A DNA stretch of 64,000 nucleotides from assembly GCF_003171515.1 (NCBI RefSeq), contig NC_089392.1:2356001-2420000 (forward strand), in the 5' to 3' direction. The stretch comes from Pyrenophora tritici-repentis. Its lineage: Eukaryota; Ascomycota; Dothideomycetes; Pleosporales; Pleosporaceae. Position 1 is the first letter of the stretch, and every line of letters begins with the position of its first letter. The notes under the pieces were generated by a model. The model searched no databases and was not told the origin of the DNA. It worked only from the letters and a program-made list of their open reading frames with translations. A program made the translations under genes and the position numbers. Below, piece by piece: positions 21,779 through 31,668 of the stretch.

Positions 21779-24280
21779 ATGTCTACTCCCTCTAATTCAG
21801 GCCTTCGCCGCCTTGTAGAATGCGACAAGCGCAATTCTCCTCTACCATCGCTATCAAACGCGCCTACTGTTGGCGATACTGCGAGCGAGGCCCAGGCTGA
21901 TGAGCCCTTGGCAGTACAGGCGGACTTCCCCAACGACGGCGACGACGACGACGACGACGACAATTACGACGGGCTTGATTTTAAGCGTGTGCCGTATCTT
22001 GAGCGGCGCCAGGTTGAGCGTAATAGTCGCGGTGGGCCAAAAAGCTGGATCTACCGCCACGGCTGGGCCGTCTGGCACCGCAAGTACAAGAAAAACTACT
22101 GGCTTTGCCGGTACTGCCATCAACGACGGAAGCAGGAGGCTTGCTACGAGGCTGACAGCACTACAAACGCCGGCCGACACCTCTCAAGCAACAAGCCTGG
22201 ACACTCACACGGACCTAACGGACCTGTACCAATTGCTAGCCGGGAGGGCAATATTATGGGCGCGCTCGCAAAGTCCCAAGTATATATTATGAGGTCTAAA
22301 GGGATAGAAGTATCGCAAGAGGTAGCAAACGAGATAGCAGCAAGCTTTTCAACCTCTCGATTTCAGGACGCGCTGAAGGACTGGGTAGTCGCGGACAACC
22401 AGAGCCTTCGCGTAATAGAAACGCCGCAGTTTCGAGCCATGATTGCGGCCGTGAGCCCGCTAGCCGAAGCTCTCCTTTGGCGTAGCCACTAAACGCTCCA
22501 CGATCATATTATTACTGAGTACAATACATACATACTAGCTGTTGCCAACTACCTTCGCGAAGCCCGGTCGCTTATACACGTGTCATTCGACAACTGGACT
22601 TCAACTGGTGGGCAGTATGCTTTTACTGGCCTCTGCGTACATTACCTTAACAGCGAGGGCAAGCTAGTTGACCACCTGCTTGGGTTGCCTGAGCTACACG
22701 GGGCGCACACTGGCAATAATATTGCCGCTGCAGCAACAACAATACTTCGGCTATTTGGCGTTGACAACGCGAGGGTTGGGTACTTTGTGCTTGACAACGC
22801 AAGTAACAATGATACTGCAGTTGAGTCCTTAGCAGAGGAGTTTGGCTTTATCGCAAGCGAGCGGCGGCTGCGGTGCTGCTGCCATATACTCAACCTAAGC
22901 GCACAATTAGTAATTTGGGGCAAAGACCGTAGCGCGTACGAGAATGAAGCCGCACACCTTGAGGAAGAGGAGAAGTACATGGATGAGTGGCGCAAATACG
23001 GTCCTGTTGGCGTCCTCTTTGACGTGATTGCGTCTATCTGTACGCCTCAAACTCGACAACTACTAGAGCGCCTACAGTGCGAGGAGGCAGAGTCTCTAGG
23101 TGTTACACCCCACATCCGGCAGCTTGTGAAGCCTGTTAAGACACGCTGGAATAGCTATTTCAACACGTTTGTCCGTGCAGCTGAGCTACACGGCCCTATC
23201 GATGGCTATATTGAGTGTAAACTTGAGGAGCATAGTGCTGCAACAGCAACCTCACGACGCCGGAAGAATCGTGAGCAGCTCCCTGCTGCCCAGCCACGGT
23301 TATATATACGCGAAGGGGGTCTAAGCGGCAAGGACTGGGCGACAATAACAGAATACATTCGACTCCTTGAGCCATTTGCCGAAGCTACACGGCTACTTGA
23401 AGGTCGCGGCCGACACGGCCGACACGGCGCTATATGGGAAGTTCTAGTAACGTTTGAGTGGCTTCTTGACCAGCTTGAGGCTCTCAAAGACCGCCTTAAG
23501 GATGTAAATTACGAAGATCTAGATGCGCCTGAAGATCATCTTATTACAAACGTTAACCTTGCGCATTGTAAGCTTGCTGAGTACTACGCAAAATTCGATA
23601 ACGCGCCTGTCTACTACACTGCTACAATACTACACCCGCACTACAAACACCACCTCTCAGCGCTCTGGAAGGTGCCTGACACCCATGTCACTGCCCGTGA
23701 CGGTGTCCACTATCGCGACGGCTGGCTTGACAATAACCACCGGGCATTCCTGCGTATGTGGCAGGGGCGGAAGGACTCTGCAGCCACTTCAGCTCACACT
23801 GTAACGCCGCCGCGTAAGAAGCCCCGGCTAGGGATTTCAACGTCGCGATCAGCTTTTCTACAGTCGTCAATTGAGCAAAGCACACGGCAGTTAGAGGCAA
23901 GCCTTGCTGAGGATGAGTATGAGATATGGAAGCGGCAACCAGCGTTAGCTGAGGAGGATTGGCTGTCTCTTAATCCGCTTCTATACTGGGAGTCAGTTGC
24001 TGGGCAGTTCCCTATACTCTCAAAGTTCGCTATTGACGTCCTAACAATACCAGCAGCAGCGGCAGACTGTGAGCGGACTTTCAGCGAGCTTGGCGACATG
24101 TTAGGCACCCGGAGACTCCATATGAAGCCAGAGCTTATTTCAGCTTTGCAGAGCTTGAAGAGCTGGAAGAGGCTTGGTATACAGCCAACAACTACCTCAG
24201 CTTCTGGGCTAGCGCGCACACTATCAGAGGAAGAAATCTCAAAAGTACAGGAGCATTTATCTCAGTTCGACGTCAGGTAA
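21779..24280 (+). pseudogene. hAT transposase with one in-frame stop
   Basis: The first ATG in frame is 21779. The frame runs to a TAA at 22490-22492 and continues in exactly the same frame to TAA at 24278-24280, about 833 codons in all. The N-terminal part has an acidic run of aspartates (GAC repeats near 21940-21960) and a zinc-binding BED-like segment (WLCRYCHQRRKQEACYEADST...H). The core has VSFDNWTSTGG, YFVLDNASNNDTA and CCCHILNLSAQL. The C terminus has the hATC block (LTIPAAAADCERTFSELGDML). Only the single stop (CAC TAA, readable as an ancestral CAA) spoils it. The change C to T before A is what repeat-induced point mutation produces, but one change proves nothing. Confidence 0.85.
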
Positions 24281-24451
24281 CTCAGTTCAGTCAGTCCAGT
24301 CAGTCCGCAGGCCGCGGCGACGTCAGTTCAGTCAGTCAGTTTTAGTTTAATTGAAAAGTCTTGGCAGTCAGTCCAGTCCAGTTCAGTGACCTCAGGACGT
24401 CAGTTCAGTCAGTCCAGAGAGCTCCGGACTGACTGAACTGACTGATAGCAA
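24281..24451. repeat. right subterminal CAGTCAGT array of hAT-2
   Basis: The mirror of the left array: repeated CAGTTCAGTCAGTCC motifs and two GACGTCAGTTCAGTCAG blocks between the transposase stop and the right terminus. Confidence 0.75.
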
Positions 24452-24772
24452 CTCTGAGAACGATCCGTTGATCTTCTTTGCTATGGGGTTCAGATCGAAG
24501 TCTTCGAAGATTGGGCTGTATGGCGCAACCCGACGATACTCGCTATTGCGCAAGAGGTGTTGGCCGTGGAACCACTTTGTAAAGAGCGTTGCCGATATGA
24601 ACAGTATGACGATGTTAAGGCCTGTAATGACGATCGAAACCACCTCTATGGTCCTCGTTCGCCCTTGACTTAGCGACTGAGACTCTTCCTTCTCATCATT
24701 ACCGCTAGCTGATCCACCGAGTGCCTCATCTGAGGGTAAGGCATTGTATGTGAAGCTCGAATGGAGAGGCAT
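24452..24772 (-). pseudogene. truncated UstYa-like (DUF3328) membrane protein gene
   Basis: From ATG 24772 the frame gives a polar N terminus, one transmembrane helix (VSIVITGLNIVILFISATLF) and a short lumenal part containing YRRVAPYSPIFEDFDLNPI. It then runs into the end of hAT-2. The single N-terminal helix followed by an aromatic/acidic segment is the start of the DUF3328/UstYa family, copper-type oxidative enzymes of fungal peptide and other natural-product pathways. The catalytic HxxHC motifs would lie downstream and are absent; I found no remnant on the other side of hAT-2. Family assignment rests on a short segment and is moderate. Confidence 0.5.
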
Positions 24773-25448
24773 CCTGGATTGGAGAAGGTAGTTGCTCAGA
24801 TGTTGCTCCCTGATGGACGTGGGAAGCTGCTGGTCAGCAATTAGGCTACCAGCTTACGAATCGCTTTGTTATCAACTATAGATTACATAGCCTAGCAGTT
24901 GTGCCAAAAGCATGAGTATACTAACTTATCTAGGTAGTAAATCAGTTATCGCAGCAGTGAGTTCATGCAGAGGGGAAAGCAAAGGACGGCTCGTGATGTA
25001 ACATCGTCATTACGCCCCAGCGCTTACGCTGATACAGTAACTCTTCCCGATGTAAGATCAAGATAGTAGATTAAAAATGCAAGGCGTCCAAAGCTTACTT
25101 GGCTCGATGTTGTAGAAAGATAAGCATTGTGGTGGCGGTCCGTTGCAATTGGCGAAGCTTAGCTGCAGTAGTGGGTCTGGGGTAGAGTTGTCCTGCCTCA
25201 TTGAGCTTAAGGTTTGCACCCATCAGCATTTGCTTACAGTAGTATGGTTGCCCTATATTTACGGGAGCAAGACGATGACCTGGCGAATGAGCTGGATAGG
25301 TACAGACGGGCGGATATCACGCAAGATTGTGGCTGATATCTTCTGTAGCGATATATATACTAAATTGCAAAGCTTCTTGTCGAAAGCTTGCATCCAGAGC
25401 TCAGTAAGCTACCCAGAATACCAATCGATATACCATCCAAATACTACA
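24773..25448. other. intergenic between the UstYa-like remnant and the small secreted peptide
   Basis: This is the shared upstream region of two divergent genes and so probably holds both promoters. A frame open from 25143 runs into the small peptide gene, but its upstream part has no coding character. Confidence 0.4.
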
Positions 25449-25652
25449 ATGCGTTCAACCATCTTCACCATCGGCATCACTGCCTTCCTTTCCACCTTCG
25501 CTGTAGCTGCTCCTACACCTTCCACAGACGCTGCAGCTAAGCGCATGCCAACTCCAGAGCAATTTGAGGCTCTTGCCCCGGCTGAGAAGAGGAAGGTATA
25601 TACTGCATGGTACCGCGCGACCAACATCATCGGTGCATCCGATGATGACTAA
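25449..25652 (+). CDS. 67-aa secreted peptide precursor with Kex2-type KR sites
   Basis: It begins at ATG 25449 with signal peptide MRSTIFTIGITAFLSTFAVAA. A short acidic/proline-rich pro-region follows, with a dibasic KR at residues 31-32 (DAAAKR) and a second at 48-49 (APAEKR). A final segment of about 18 residues, rich in Tyr, Trp and Ile, ends in three aspartates. Signal peptide, Kex2 sites and a Tyr/Ile-containing C-terminal peptide are the layout of fungal ribosomally made peptide precursors handled by UstYa-type enzymes. It could equally be an ordinary small secreted protein with a propeptide. There is only one candidate core, whereas many dikaritin precursors have several. Confidence 0.6.
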   Translation: MRSTIFTIGITAFLSTFAVAAPTPSTDAAAKRMPTPEQFEALAPAEKRKVYTAWYRATNIIGASDDD

Positions 25653-25857
25653 ATGAATTGTAAGTCAGATATGCAGGGAAACATTCAAGTGGAATGAAAC
25701 TAATTGCCAGGCAGATGAAGGGAGGATACAGTTGTCGTGGTAGCAAAACGTCTGATCGAGGTTAATACTATGCTCCAATTCTATCTTCAAGCAACGCAAT
25801 CCCACTGCTAAAAAGCCTGATATCTGTCTATGTGTGCTGTCTATGGTTGATACTTCC

Positions 25858-26945
25858 CTAATACGTCGCTGGCAAAAGACTGAGCCGGCCTCCATCTGTA
25901 AGCAGCACATTTCCGTTGATGTAACTACCAGCTCTGCTAGTAAGGAAGAGTATTGCACCAGCCATGTCCTTGATGTTGCCTGCTCTTTGCTCGGGGATGA
26001 AGTCTCTGGGCCAGGTTTCCTGCTTCAGTATACCTTCTGTCATCTCGCTTGGAAATACTGATAATAGTCAGCAAATTAGTGAAAAGGTCCAAAAACAAGA
26101 AGAATTTGTTCTCCTCTTGAGCCAGACAGTATGAAACAGTAGCAAGACTTACAGCCAGGGGCAATCACATTTGAGCGAATGTCGTAGGGCACCAGATTTG
26201 TTGCCAACTGCTTCATGATATGTACAGCCGCAGACTTTGAACCAGCATATGCATATCCCGCCATGGGTACACGATTGAAGGCTCCAGCGCTGGCGATGCA
26301 TATGACTTGGCTTTTCTGCTGCAGGTTGCCAGCTTTGTTTCCTTTATCGAGCAGCTCAAGAAATGCAACGACCGTGAAGAAAGCAGCAGTGGTGTTGAGC
26401 GCAAATGTCTGGTTGAACTCCTCCATGTCCCAGTTCCACAAGTGGTCTCTGAATTCGGTCAGAGATGCATTTTTGTCCAGGGTACGAAGTGTTGGGCCGG
26501 TAATGCCGGAGTTTGCAACTACGAGGTTGACATAGCCGGACTTGGAGGCGATATGGTCTACTGCTGCTAAGAGATCGGATTTGGATGTTACGTCGGCTTT
26601 GAAATAATGGATATTGCCATGTTTCTGTGGAACATTAGTCATCGGAAAATCGCTTATGGCAATGATATGGAAGCAAATGGAGATAATATAGAGGCTGCAA
26701 CGAGTCCAGACTACGTAAACGTACCGCCGTCTTTGCCGCCTTCTCTAAGACCTCTTGTCGCCTCCCGAGAATGTAAACAACCGCGCCATTAGCTTCAAGT
26801 GCTTGAGCAATCATCAAACCGATGCCTGTCCGTTGGTCAGCCCCACACAAAAAAGAGTACAACTAGTATGACCTGTTCCTCCACCAGTAATCACTGCCAC
26901 TAAACCTTTAACACCAAACAAAGTGCTTGGATCGAGGTCCGCCAT
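25858..26945 (-). CDS. short-chain dehydrogenase/reductase (SDR)
   Basis: Four exons (26945-26873, 26825-26725, 26624-26153 and 26057-25858) encode a classical SDR of about 281 residues. The cofactor motif VAVITGGGTGIGLMIAQAL spans intron 1 (26826-26872), NSG replaces the usual NAG (ANSGITG), and the catalytic pair is in YAYAGSK. The C-terminal part has PSEMTEG and GNVLLTDGGRLSLL. A Gly-Arg-Arg after strand 2 (ILGRRQEV) suggests preference for NADP(H). Introns 2 (26625-26724) and 3 (26058-26152) keep frame. It stands beside the secreted peptide and the UstYa-like remnant, so a role in the same pathway is possible, but SDRs are too common to infer it. Confidence 0.9.
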
Positions 26946-27879
26946 GATGCAGAGTGAAATGTGGTTGGGTCGCGAAGTTTCTCAAATTAGCACTTTGATT
27001 GTCAATGTGAAGATGAGTGAAGGCGGGAATGTGCAAACACTCGAAAGAGGCGGCACAGCTCCGCTGCTCGCCGATGATGCCATGGTTTTGCTGTCGATGT
27101 AAGCCGATGCCCACAGAAGGGCCGGAGGGAACCCCGCGCTAACCCAATGAGGGTTGCCCAGGTGGGGCGGAGACGAATGGGATGACACTCGTGGCTGATC
27201 TAACTATGCGTTCACTTCCCTTATGTGAGCACATATTGATACGCTGAAGGTGTAGTATGCGCGGAAAGCTTCTGGCTAGGCTAATTGGAAGACACAGAAA
27301 TGAGACATGGGCTGATTTCGCGCACCACGTCACGAACCTTAGCGGAGAAGAGTGTCGGAAAGCTTCGTTGTCTCCAGGTCCTCATTCACAGCAAAATGGA
27401 GTTTCAAAACATGTGAACAATAATGCCGATTTTCTTGTTTAAGAGACTGTATGTTTTGTGGCGGCTGAACTCGTATACTGGATGGGACAGCGACCCTGGG
27501 AGTGTGTTTGAGGGCACAAATCTCGACCCGAGAAGGAGATTGACGAGAAAACAATAACTATATAATTTGGTGTAATGTAACTATGTGAGATGGTAATGCA
27601 AAGACGGGTGCGTAGTCAATACCCGTTGGAAGCACCAAGATGGCGACGCTACCCCGTGTGGGGTAAGCCGGGCGAGGTACCCTATTGATCAGGCGAACAG
27701 CGCGGGGTGGTTGCTGCGTACCTAGGTACTCGGCTTGACACAACACCGAACCCTTCACTGTATCTTAGACCCCCGAGAAAACCCCAGACTAAAATCTCTT
27801 AATGTCCCTCAAATTCAAAAGGTACCGCAATAAACATTACACTTGTTAGCATTCGAGCTGCCCCGGACCCCAAGCCAAC
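26946..27879. other. intergenic between divergent genes, no gene seen
   Basis: Upstream region of the leftward SDR gene and of the rightward F-box-like gene. Short frames at 27139-27554 have no domain content. No repeat noticed. Confidence 0.4.
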
Positions 27880-28953
27880 ATGGTCCTCTCCCCAATCGAA
27901 CGTCTACCTCTCGAGCTACTTCAGCCAATCTTCGTTGCAGCTGAACTCAACATCGCGTTGCCGAAAGCATCTCCTTACATTGCGACGCGGCTTTCTTCCG
28001 AGTACATATATCACTCAACCTGCGACTTCTTTCTTACGGAAGTGAGAGGCAAGCGAATAGAGCAATCCGCAGCACAGACTCAAATCTTTGCTACCAAGTG
28101 GCTGACATGGAGCTTCTTCAAGTCCTGGATTTTGCGGAGATTTGGGCCTCGCGGATGCCTCTGTGACTGTACAACGGATGAAGGCTGCTTCGATGCGCAG
28201 TGGCCCCCAGATTTCGAGGATGCTACGAGAATGGTCTTTTCCAGGAGTCACTTGCCTCGACTTGCATTTGTGAAGGGTCGTATACCGAGAAAATTATTAC
28301 GAGCACCATGGAACCAGGAAAAAACCGAGTTTCTGCGATTCTTACTATGGATCACCAGTATGAGTGTAGACTGGAACGATCCCGAAACCTTGCGAGTGGC
28401 TACTGATGGAAGGAAGCAAGCCATGTTGGATGGAAACCTCGCAGCAGTGGAGCTATTCAATCACAATAGAAGGTTGGGTCAAGCTGCTGATTTGGAGACG
28501 GTACGTTTCGCGGTGATGGAAGCAGGCTGTGATCGGTCTGTCGTGTATGACACTCTGCTTGCGGCCAACATGTGGAGTCTTCCTGGAATTGACCGGTACT
28601 CTATTGAACTCTACGAGTGGTGTGACTCTCGAGCACTAAAGGGAGATCCAAAGGGTACATGGCTTCGGAAGAAGCTAGAAGAATCAGCGGTGCTTTGTGA
28701 TCGTAACACAGCAGATGAGAAGGACTACCGGACTTCGGTTCTGATAAAGAGTGTGAGCTTAAACCCTGAGACTGAAGCTTACGATGGCGGACCGGACGAT
28801 CAGCTATGCATAAATGATCTTGAGTGGAACAAGGTACGCAAGCACTTTAACGCTCGGTCTCAGAAAGTCCCTACAAAAAACACGACTGTAGATCAGGTTG
28901 AACAGCTCATGGGCTCCAAAACCAAGGACACTTTGAAAAATAGAAGCTTGTAG
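27880..28953 (+). CDS. F-box-like hypothetical protein, 357 aa
   Basis: A single open frame whose N terminus (SPIERLPLELLQPIFVAAELNIALPKAS) has the L-P-x-E-L-x-x-x-I-F pattern of an F-box helix pair. It is followed by a long, mostly helical region without recognisable repeats such as LRR or WD40. F-box proteins recruit targets to SCF ubiquitin ligases. In Pleosporales there are many lineage-specific proteins with just such an N terminus and no known target, and this is probably one of them. No intron is needed. Confidence 0.6.
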   Translation: MVLSPIERLPLELLQPIFVAAELNIALPKASPYIATRLSSEYIYHSTCDFFLTEVRGKRIEQSAAQTQIFATKWLTWSFFKSWILRRFGPRGCLCDCTTDEGCFDAQWPPDFEDATRMVFSRSHLPRLAFVKGRIPRKLLRAPWNQEKTEFLRFLLWITSMSVDWNDPETLRVATDGRKQAMLDGNLAAVELFNHNRRLGQAADLETVRFAVMEAGCDRSVVYDTLLAANMWSLPGIDRYSIELYEWCDSRALKGDPKGTWLRKKLEESAVLCDRNTADEKDYRTSVLIKSVSLNPETEAYDGGPDDQLCINDLEWNKVRKHFNARSQKVPTKNTTVDQVEQLMGSKTKDTLKNRSL

Positions 28954-29348
28954 CTAAGCATGCTTTAGGTGAAACCCCACAGAGGATGGCTTGTATCAAG
29001 GTCTGGGTTTGATCCAAACACAATCAACCATAACATCAGCTGGGCTGAGGTCTGTCGAAAGCCCGGTTATCACATGTACCGTGGACCTAATGCACCTCTT
29101 CGCATGCAATGCTGGGCCTCACAAAATAGAGTCTTACAGCCCATCCAACTTTGGCTCTCTCCACCCGCCTCTCGCGACCCCCCTCTGTCTCTTCTGCAGC
29201 GCCGTACTAGCGTCAACACTACGTATTAGATCGATCCCTCTATGCCATAACATCAGGCACGGGGCTAATATCGTGGAGCATTGGGTAACTGAGGAAAGGA
29301 TTCTCTCATTTGCAGCTACAGCCGTCGATCACTACAGTCTGTTTAGCC
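28954..29348. other. intergenic, convergent 3' regions, no gene seen
   Basis: This lies between the stops of two convergent genes. Overlapping frames at 28969-29359 have no recognisable content. Confidence 0.4.
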
Positions 29349-30066
29349 TTACAATTTGATGCACACTTGCAACTTGCACATATCATGCCTACCTTGACGA
29401 CTAAGGAAGCCATCGATAGGTTTGATCTTCACCATCTCGACATCACCCGCACTGCAATCCAATACCGAGGCCTGGAAATCAGCAAAAGCATTCCAGTCTC
29501 TCGCCACGCACTGCACCCGTATGCTGTTCGCGTCCTTGTCTTCTACTACTGCCAAATTGCTGATTCCCTGATCCTTGCTGATCGATATCTCGGCAATTTC
29601 CTCCCATTTCCCAGCCGATTGAATCGCGCTACCGGACTTTGAAGGATAATTTAACAGGACAATCGCTGGGGTTGACGAGATTGGCAGGGGTGACCCAAAT
29701 GTTTTCTTTGCGACAAAAGGACAATTATGAACCTCCGGTGGTTGGGCGAGGATATCATCCGTGCTAAAGAGCTGTAAAAGATTTTGAACAGGCTTGGTGG
29801 CCAAGTGCATGTCTTGAGCCTCATGGTTCGTGTATCTAATTGCGTCAGGTAGTCGAGATGAACAGCATAGGCAGCGGGATTTACTCTTCAATCATGTATA
29901 TTTCGGTCCCCAGGCTATCGTCCATGGGTAGTGCGCACACGTATTGTAGCACTTCAGGCTCATTTGGTGTCGTGAACTCGATGATGTCGTGAAATGCGTC
30001 GATGGCCTTCTGCCTTCCGTTTTTGTCTATGAAAAAAAGACGAGCAATTGTGAGTATAGCTGGCAT
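29349..30066 (-). CDS. double ABM (antibiotic biosynthesis monooxygenase-like, dimeric alpha/beta-barrel) protein
   Basis: Two exons (30066-29885 and 29834-29349; my splice is GTAAAT at 29884 to ATTAG ending at 29836) give about 222 residues. The first repeat reads ILTIARLFFIDKNGRQKAIDAFHDI...EPEVLQYVCALPMD...IYMIEEYTNHEAQDMHLATKPVQNLL. That is the ABM pattern: a beta strand, a helix, then the E-x-Y-x-x-x-x-A...H block. The second half repeats it more weakly (ISNLAVVEDKDANSIRVQCVARDWNAFADFQ). Such proteins are small cofactor-free oxygenases or dimeric barrels of unknown role. The gene is transcribed away from the methyltransferase gene at 30490, so the pair may share a promoter. Confidence 0.7.
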
Positions 30067-30489
30067 TCTGAAAAAACCCCGAATAAAAGATCTGGACGGA
30101 CCAATTTTATGGATTGCTGATGCTTTTATCGTGGTGAACAGCGTAGCAACCCCGCAAGCTCGGCATTGGGATTCCGAGAGTGAGATCTCGGAATAACTGA
30201 TCCGTATCCGCAGAGAGGCTGCATCTTGACCAGTGCACCTGGATGTCGCGTGGGTAAGCACCGAATAGACGTGTCTGGCGACTACAGTGGCTTTTTTACA
30301 CCGGTATGTCCTGTGTTTTATGACATCCGGGTGAGTGTAATGGTAAAACGCGACGCTGCTGATAGATGAAAAAGTAAGCGCGAGCACACGTGAGGTCGCG
30401 TATCTTGACGTCATCATTTTGGCGTTTCTTACACACCCGAACGCGCTTCCTCCATAAACGAAGCTGAGCCTAGCTATCAACAAAACCCC
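30067..30489. promoter_or_regulatory. shared upstream region of the ABM-protein and methyltransferase genes
   Basis: About 420 bp separate the two divergent starts. A frame is open on the minus strand through this region, but its translation is of low complexity and has no domain, so I take it as non-coding. No specific operator can be named. Confidence 0.4.
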
Positions 30490-31475
30490 ATGTCACTTCC
30501 ACGCTACATTAGAAGTCACATATCAGTCATCGCAGCTCCATGGCGTAAATACTCATCACTTAATCGTTCCAGCTCTATTTCATTCAACTTCTTCTCTGGG
30601 TTCACTGTGGCAAACATGGCGTCCGCAAACATGGCGTCCACATCCATTGTCGGCCCAGTCTATCCCGCGGTATCGTACAAGCCCAAGTACGATAATTGGC
30701 CGTATAATGACTCCGATTTCATACGCTATGACGAGAACGACGATAGCTTGTTTTACCAGCAGCCTCGTTTAGTCACGCACATCGATGATCCCGCGATAGC
30801 GCGGCTCACGCAATACTACGACACGGCTTTACCGAAAAGTGGGAAGATTATGGATATGTGTACCAGCTGGAAGTCTTTCTACCCATCTTCAATCATTGAA
30901 GCCATACAGAAAAAAGAACTTGAGGTCTTTGGCGTCGGCCTAAACGCGGAGGAGATGTCACTCAATAGTGTATTTCAGGACCCAGATCATTGGAGGGTTA
31001 TGGATCTGAACAAGCCCCTAAATGATGTTCGAAGTGGATGGCAAGGCCAGGGTCTCGAATTTGACGCGGTGACGTGCGTAGTCAGCATCGACTACCTGAA
31101 TAAACCTTTGCAAATATGCAAGAACTTACTGGATGCGACGAAGGAAGGTGGAAGGGTGCATTTAGTCATCAGCAATCGCTGCTTCCCTAACAAGGTCGTA
31201 AGGAGGTGGTTGACACTTAACGAGTGGTGCCGGCTGGAGTTTGTTGGGGGTAAGTCAACACCACACCATCTTGCACGATTGGGATTGCGACTGACGATTT
31301 AGATTACCTCCACTTTTCAGGTTGGAAAGATGTCGAGATCGTCGACGTGTGTGCACAAAACAGTAGGAATGGCATGCGCATCACAGATGATCAAGGTACG
31401 GTCACAGTACGCTCGGCTTCATCTACGAGCCACCTCGACCCTCTCTGGGTAGTGCGAGCAACGAAACGTGGATGA
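30490..31475 (+). CDS. SAM-dependent methyltransferase-like protein (type 11-like)
   Basis: Two exons (30490-31249 and 31303-31475; intron 31250-31302, GTAAGT...TTTAG) encode about 310 residues. The SAM-binding region is GKIMDMCTSWKSFYPSSI, followed by FGVGLNAEEM (motif II region) and FDAVTCVVSIDYLNKPLQICKNLLDATKEGGRVHLVISNR (motifs post-I and III). The family also shows LVTHIDDPAIARLTQYYDT upstream of motif I, as here. With the first ATG the N terminus is Arg/Ser-rich without acids (MSLPRYIRSHISVIAAPWRK), which looks like a mitochondrial presequence. A downstream ATG at 30616 would remove it. The substrate is unknown. Confidence 0.75.
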
Positions 31476-31668
31476 TGGAGTAATATCCTTTTGCCAAATT
31501 ACATTGTCACCATATACTTTGTAAATTACGGGCGAATACCTAGCTTCCTCTGCCCTTTATTGAATCCGCAAAGCTTGATCAATGACACTTACATTACATC
31601 AACCGTACACCTCACAGTAGGCAGTGATACGGAAGCCATATATTTGTCATTTAGCCAATCTGCATGCC

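Larger units (their letters stand above)
21383..24451 (+). mobile_element. hAT-2, decayed hAT DNA transposon, about 3.07 kb
   Basis: The ends are TTGCTATCAGTCAG at 21383 and its exact reverse complement ending at 24451. If the element proper starts at CAGTCAG (21390) and ends at CTGACTG (24444), its 8-bp flanks CTTGCTAT and ATAGCAAC both fit an nTnnnnAn target pattern. They are not duplicates, but 7 of 8 positions are inverted complements. Long arrays of CAGTCAGTT/AACTGACTG lie at both ends. The transposase frame has one stop. The lack of a true duplication, together with a truncated neighbour gene, suggests a rearrangement at one end. Confidence 0.8.

Noticed and set aside
21941..21970. GAC microsatellite as a separate repeat feature
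   Set aside because: It lies in frame in the transposase and encodes an aspartate run common in such proteins.
14960..24451. Heavy repeat-induced point mutation of the transposons
   Set aside because: hAT-1, the gypsy element and the visible copia part keep open frames, and hAT-2 has a single stop, so RIP has at most touched them lightly.
26635..26862. Alternative small protein from the SDR intron 2 region
   Set aside because: It is the same SDR exon read through intron 2 and carries no independent signal.
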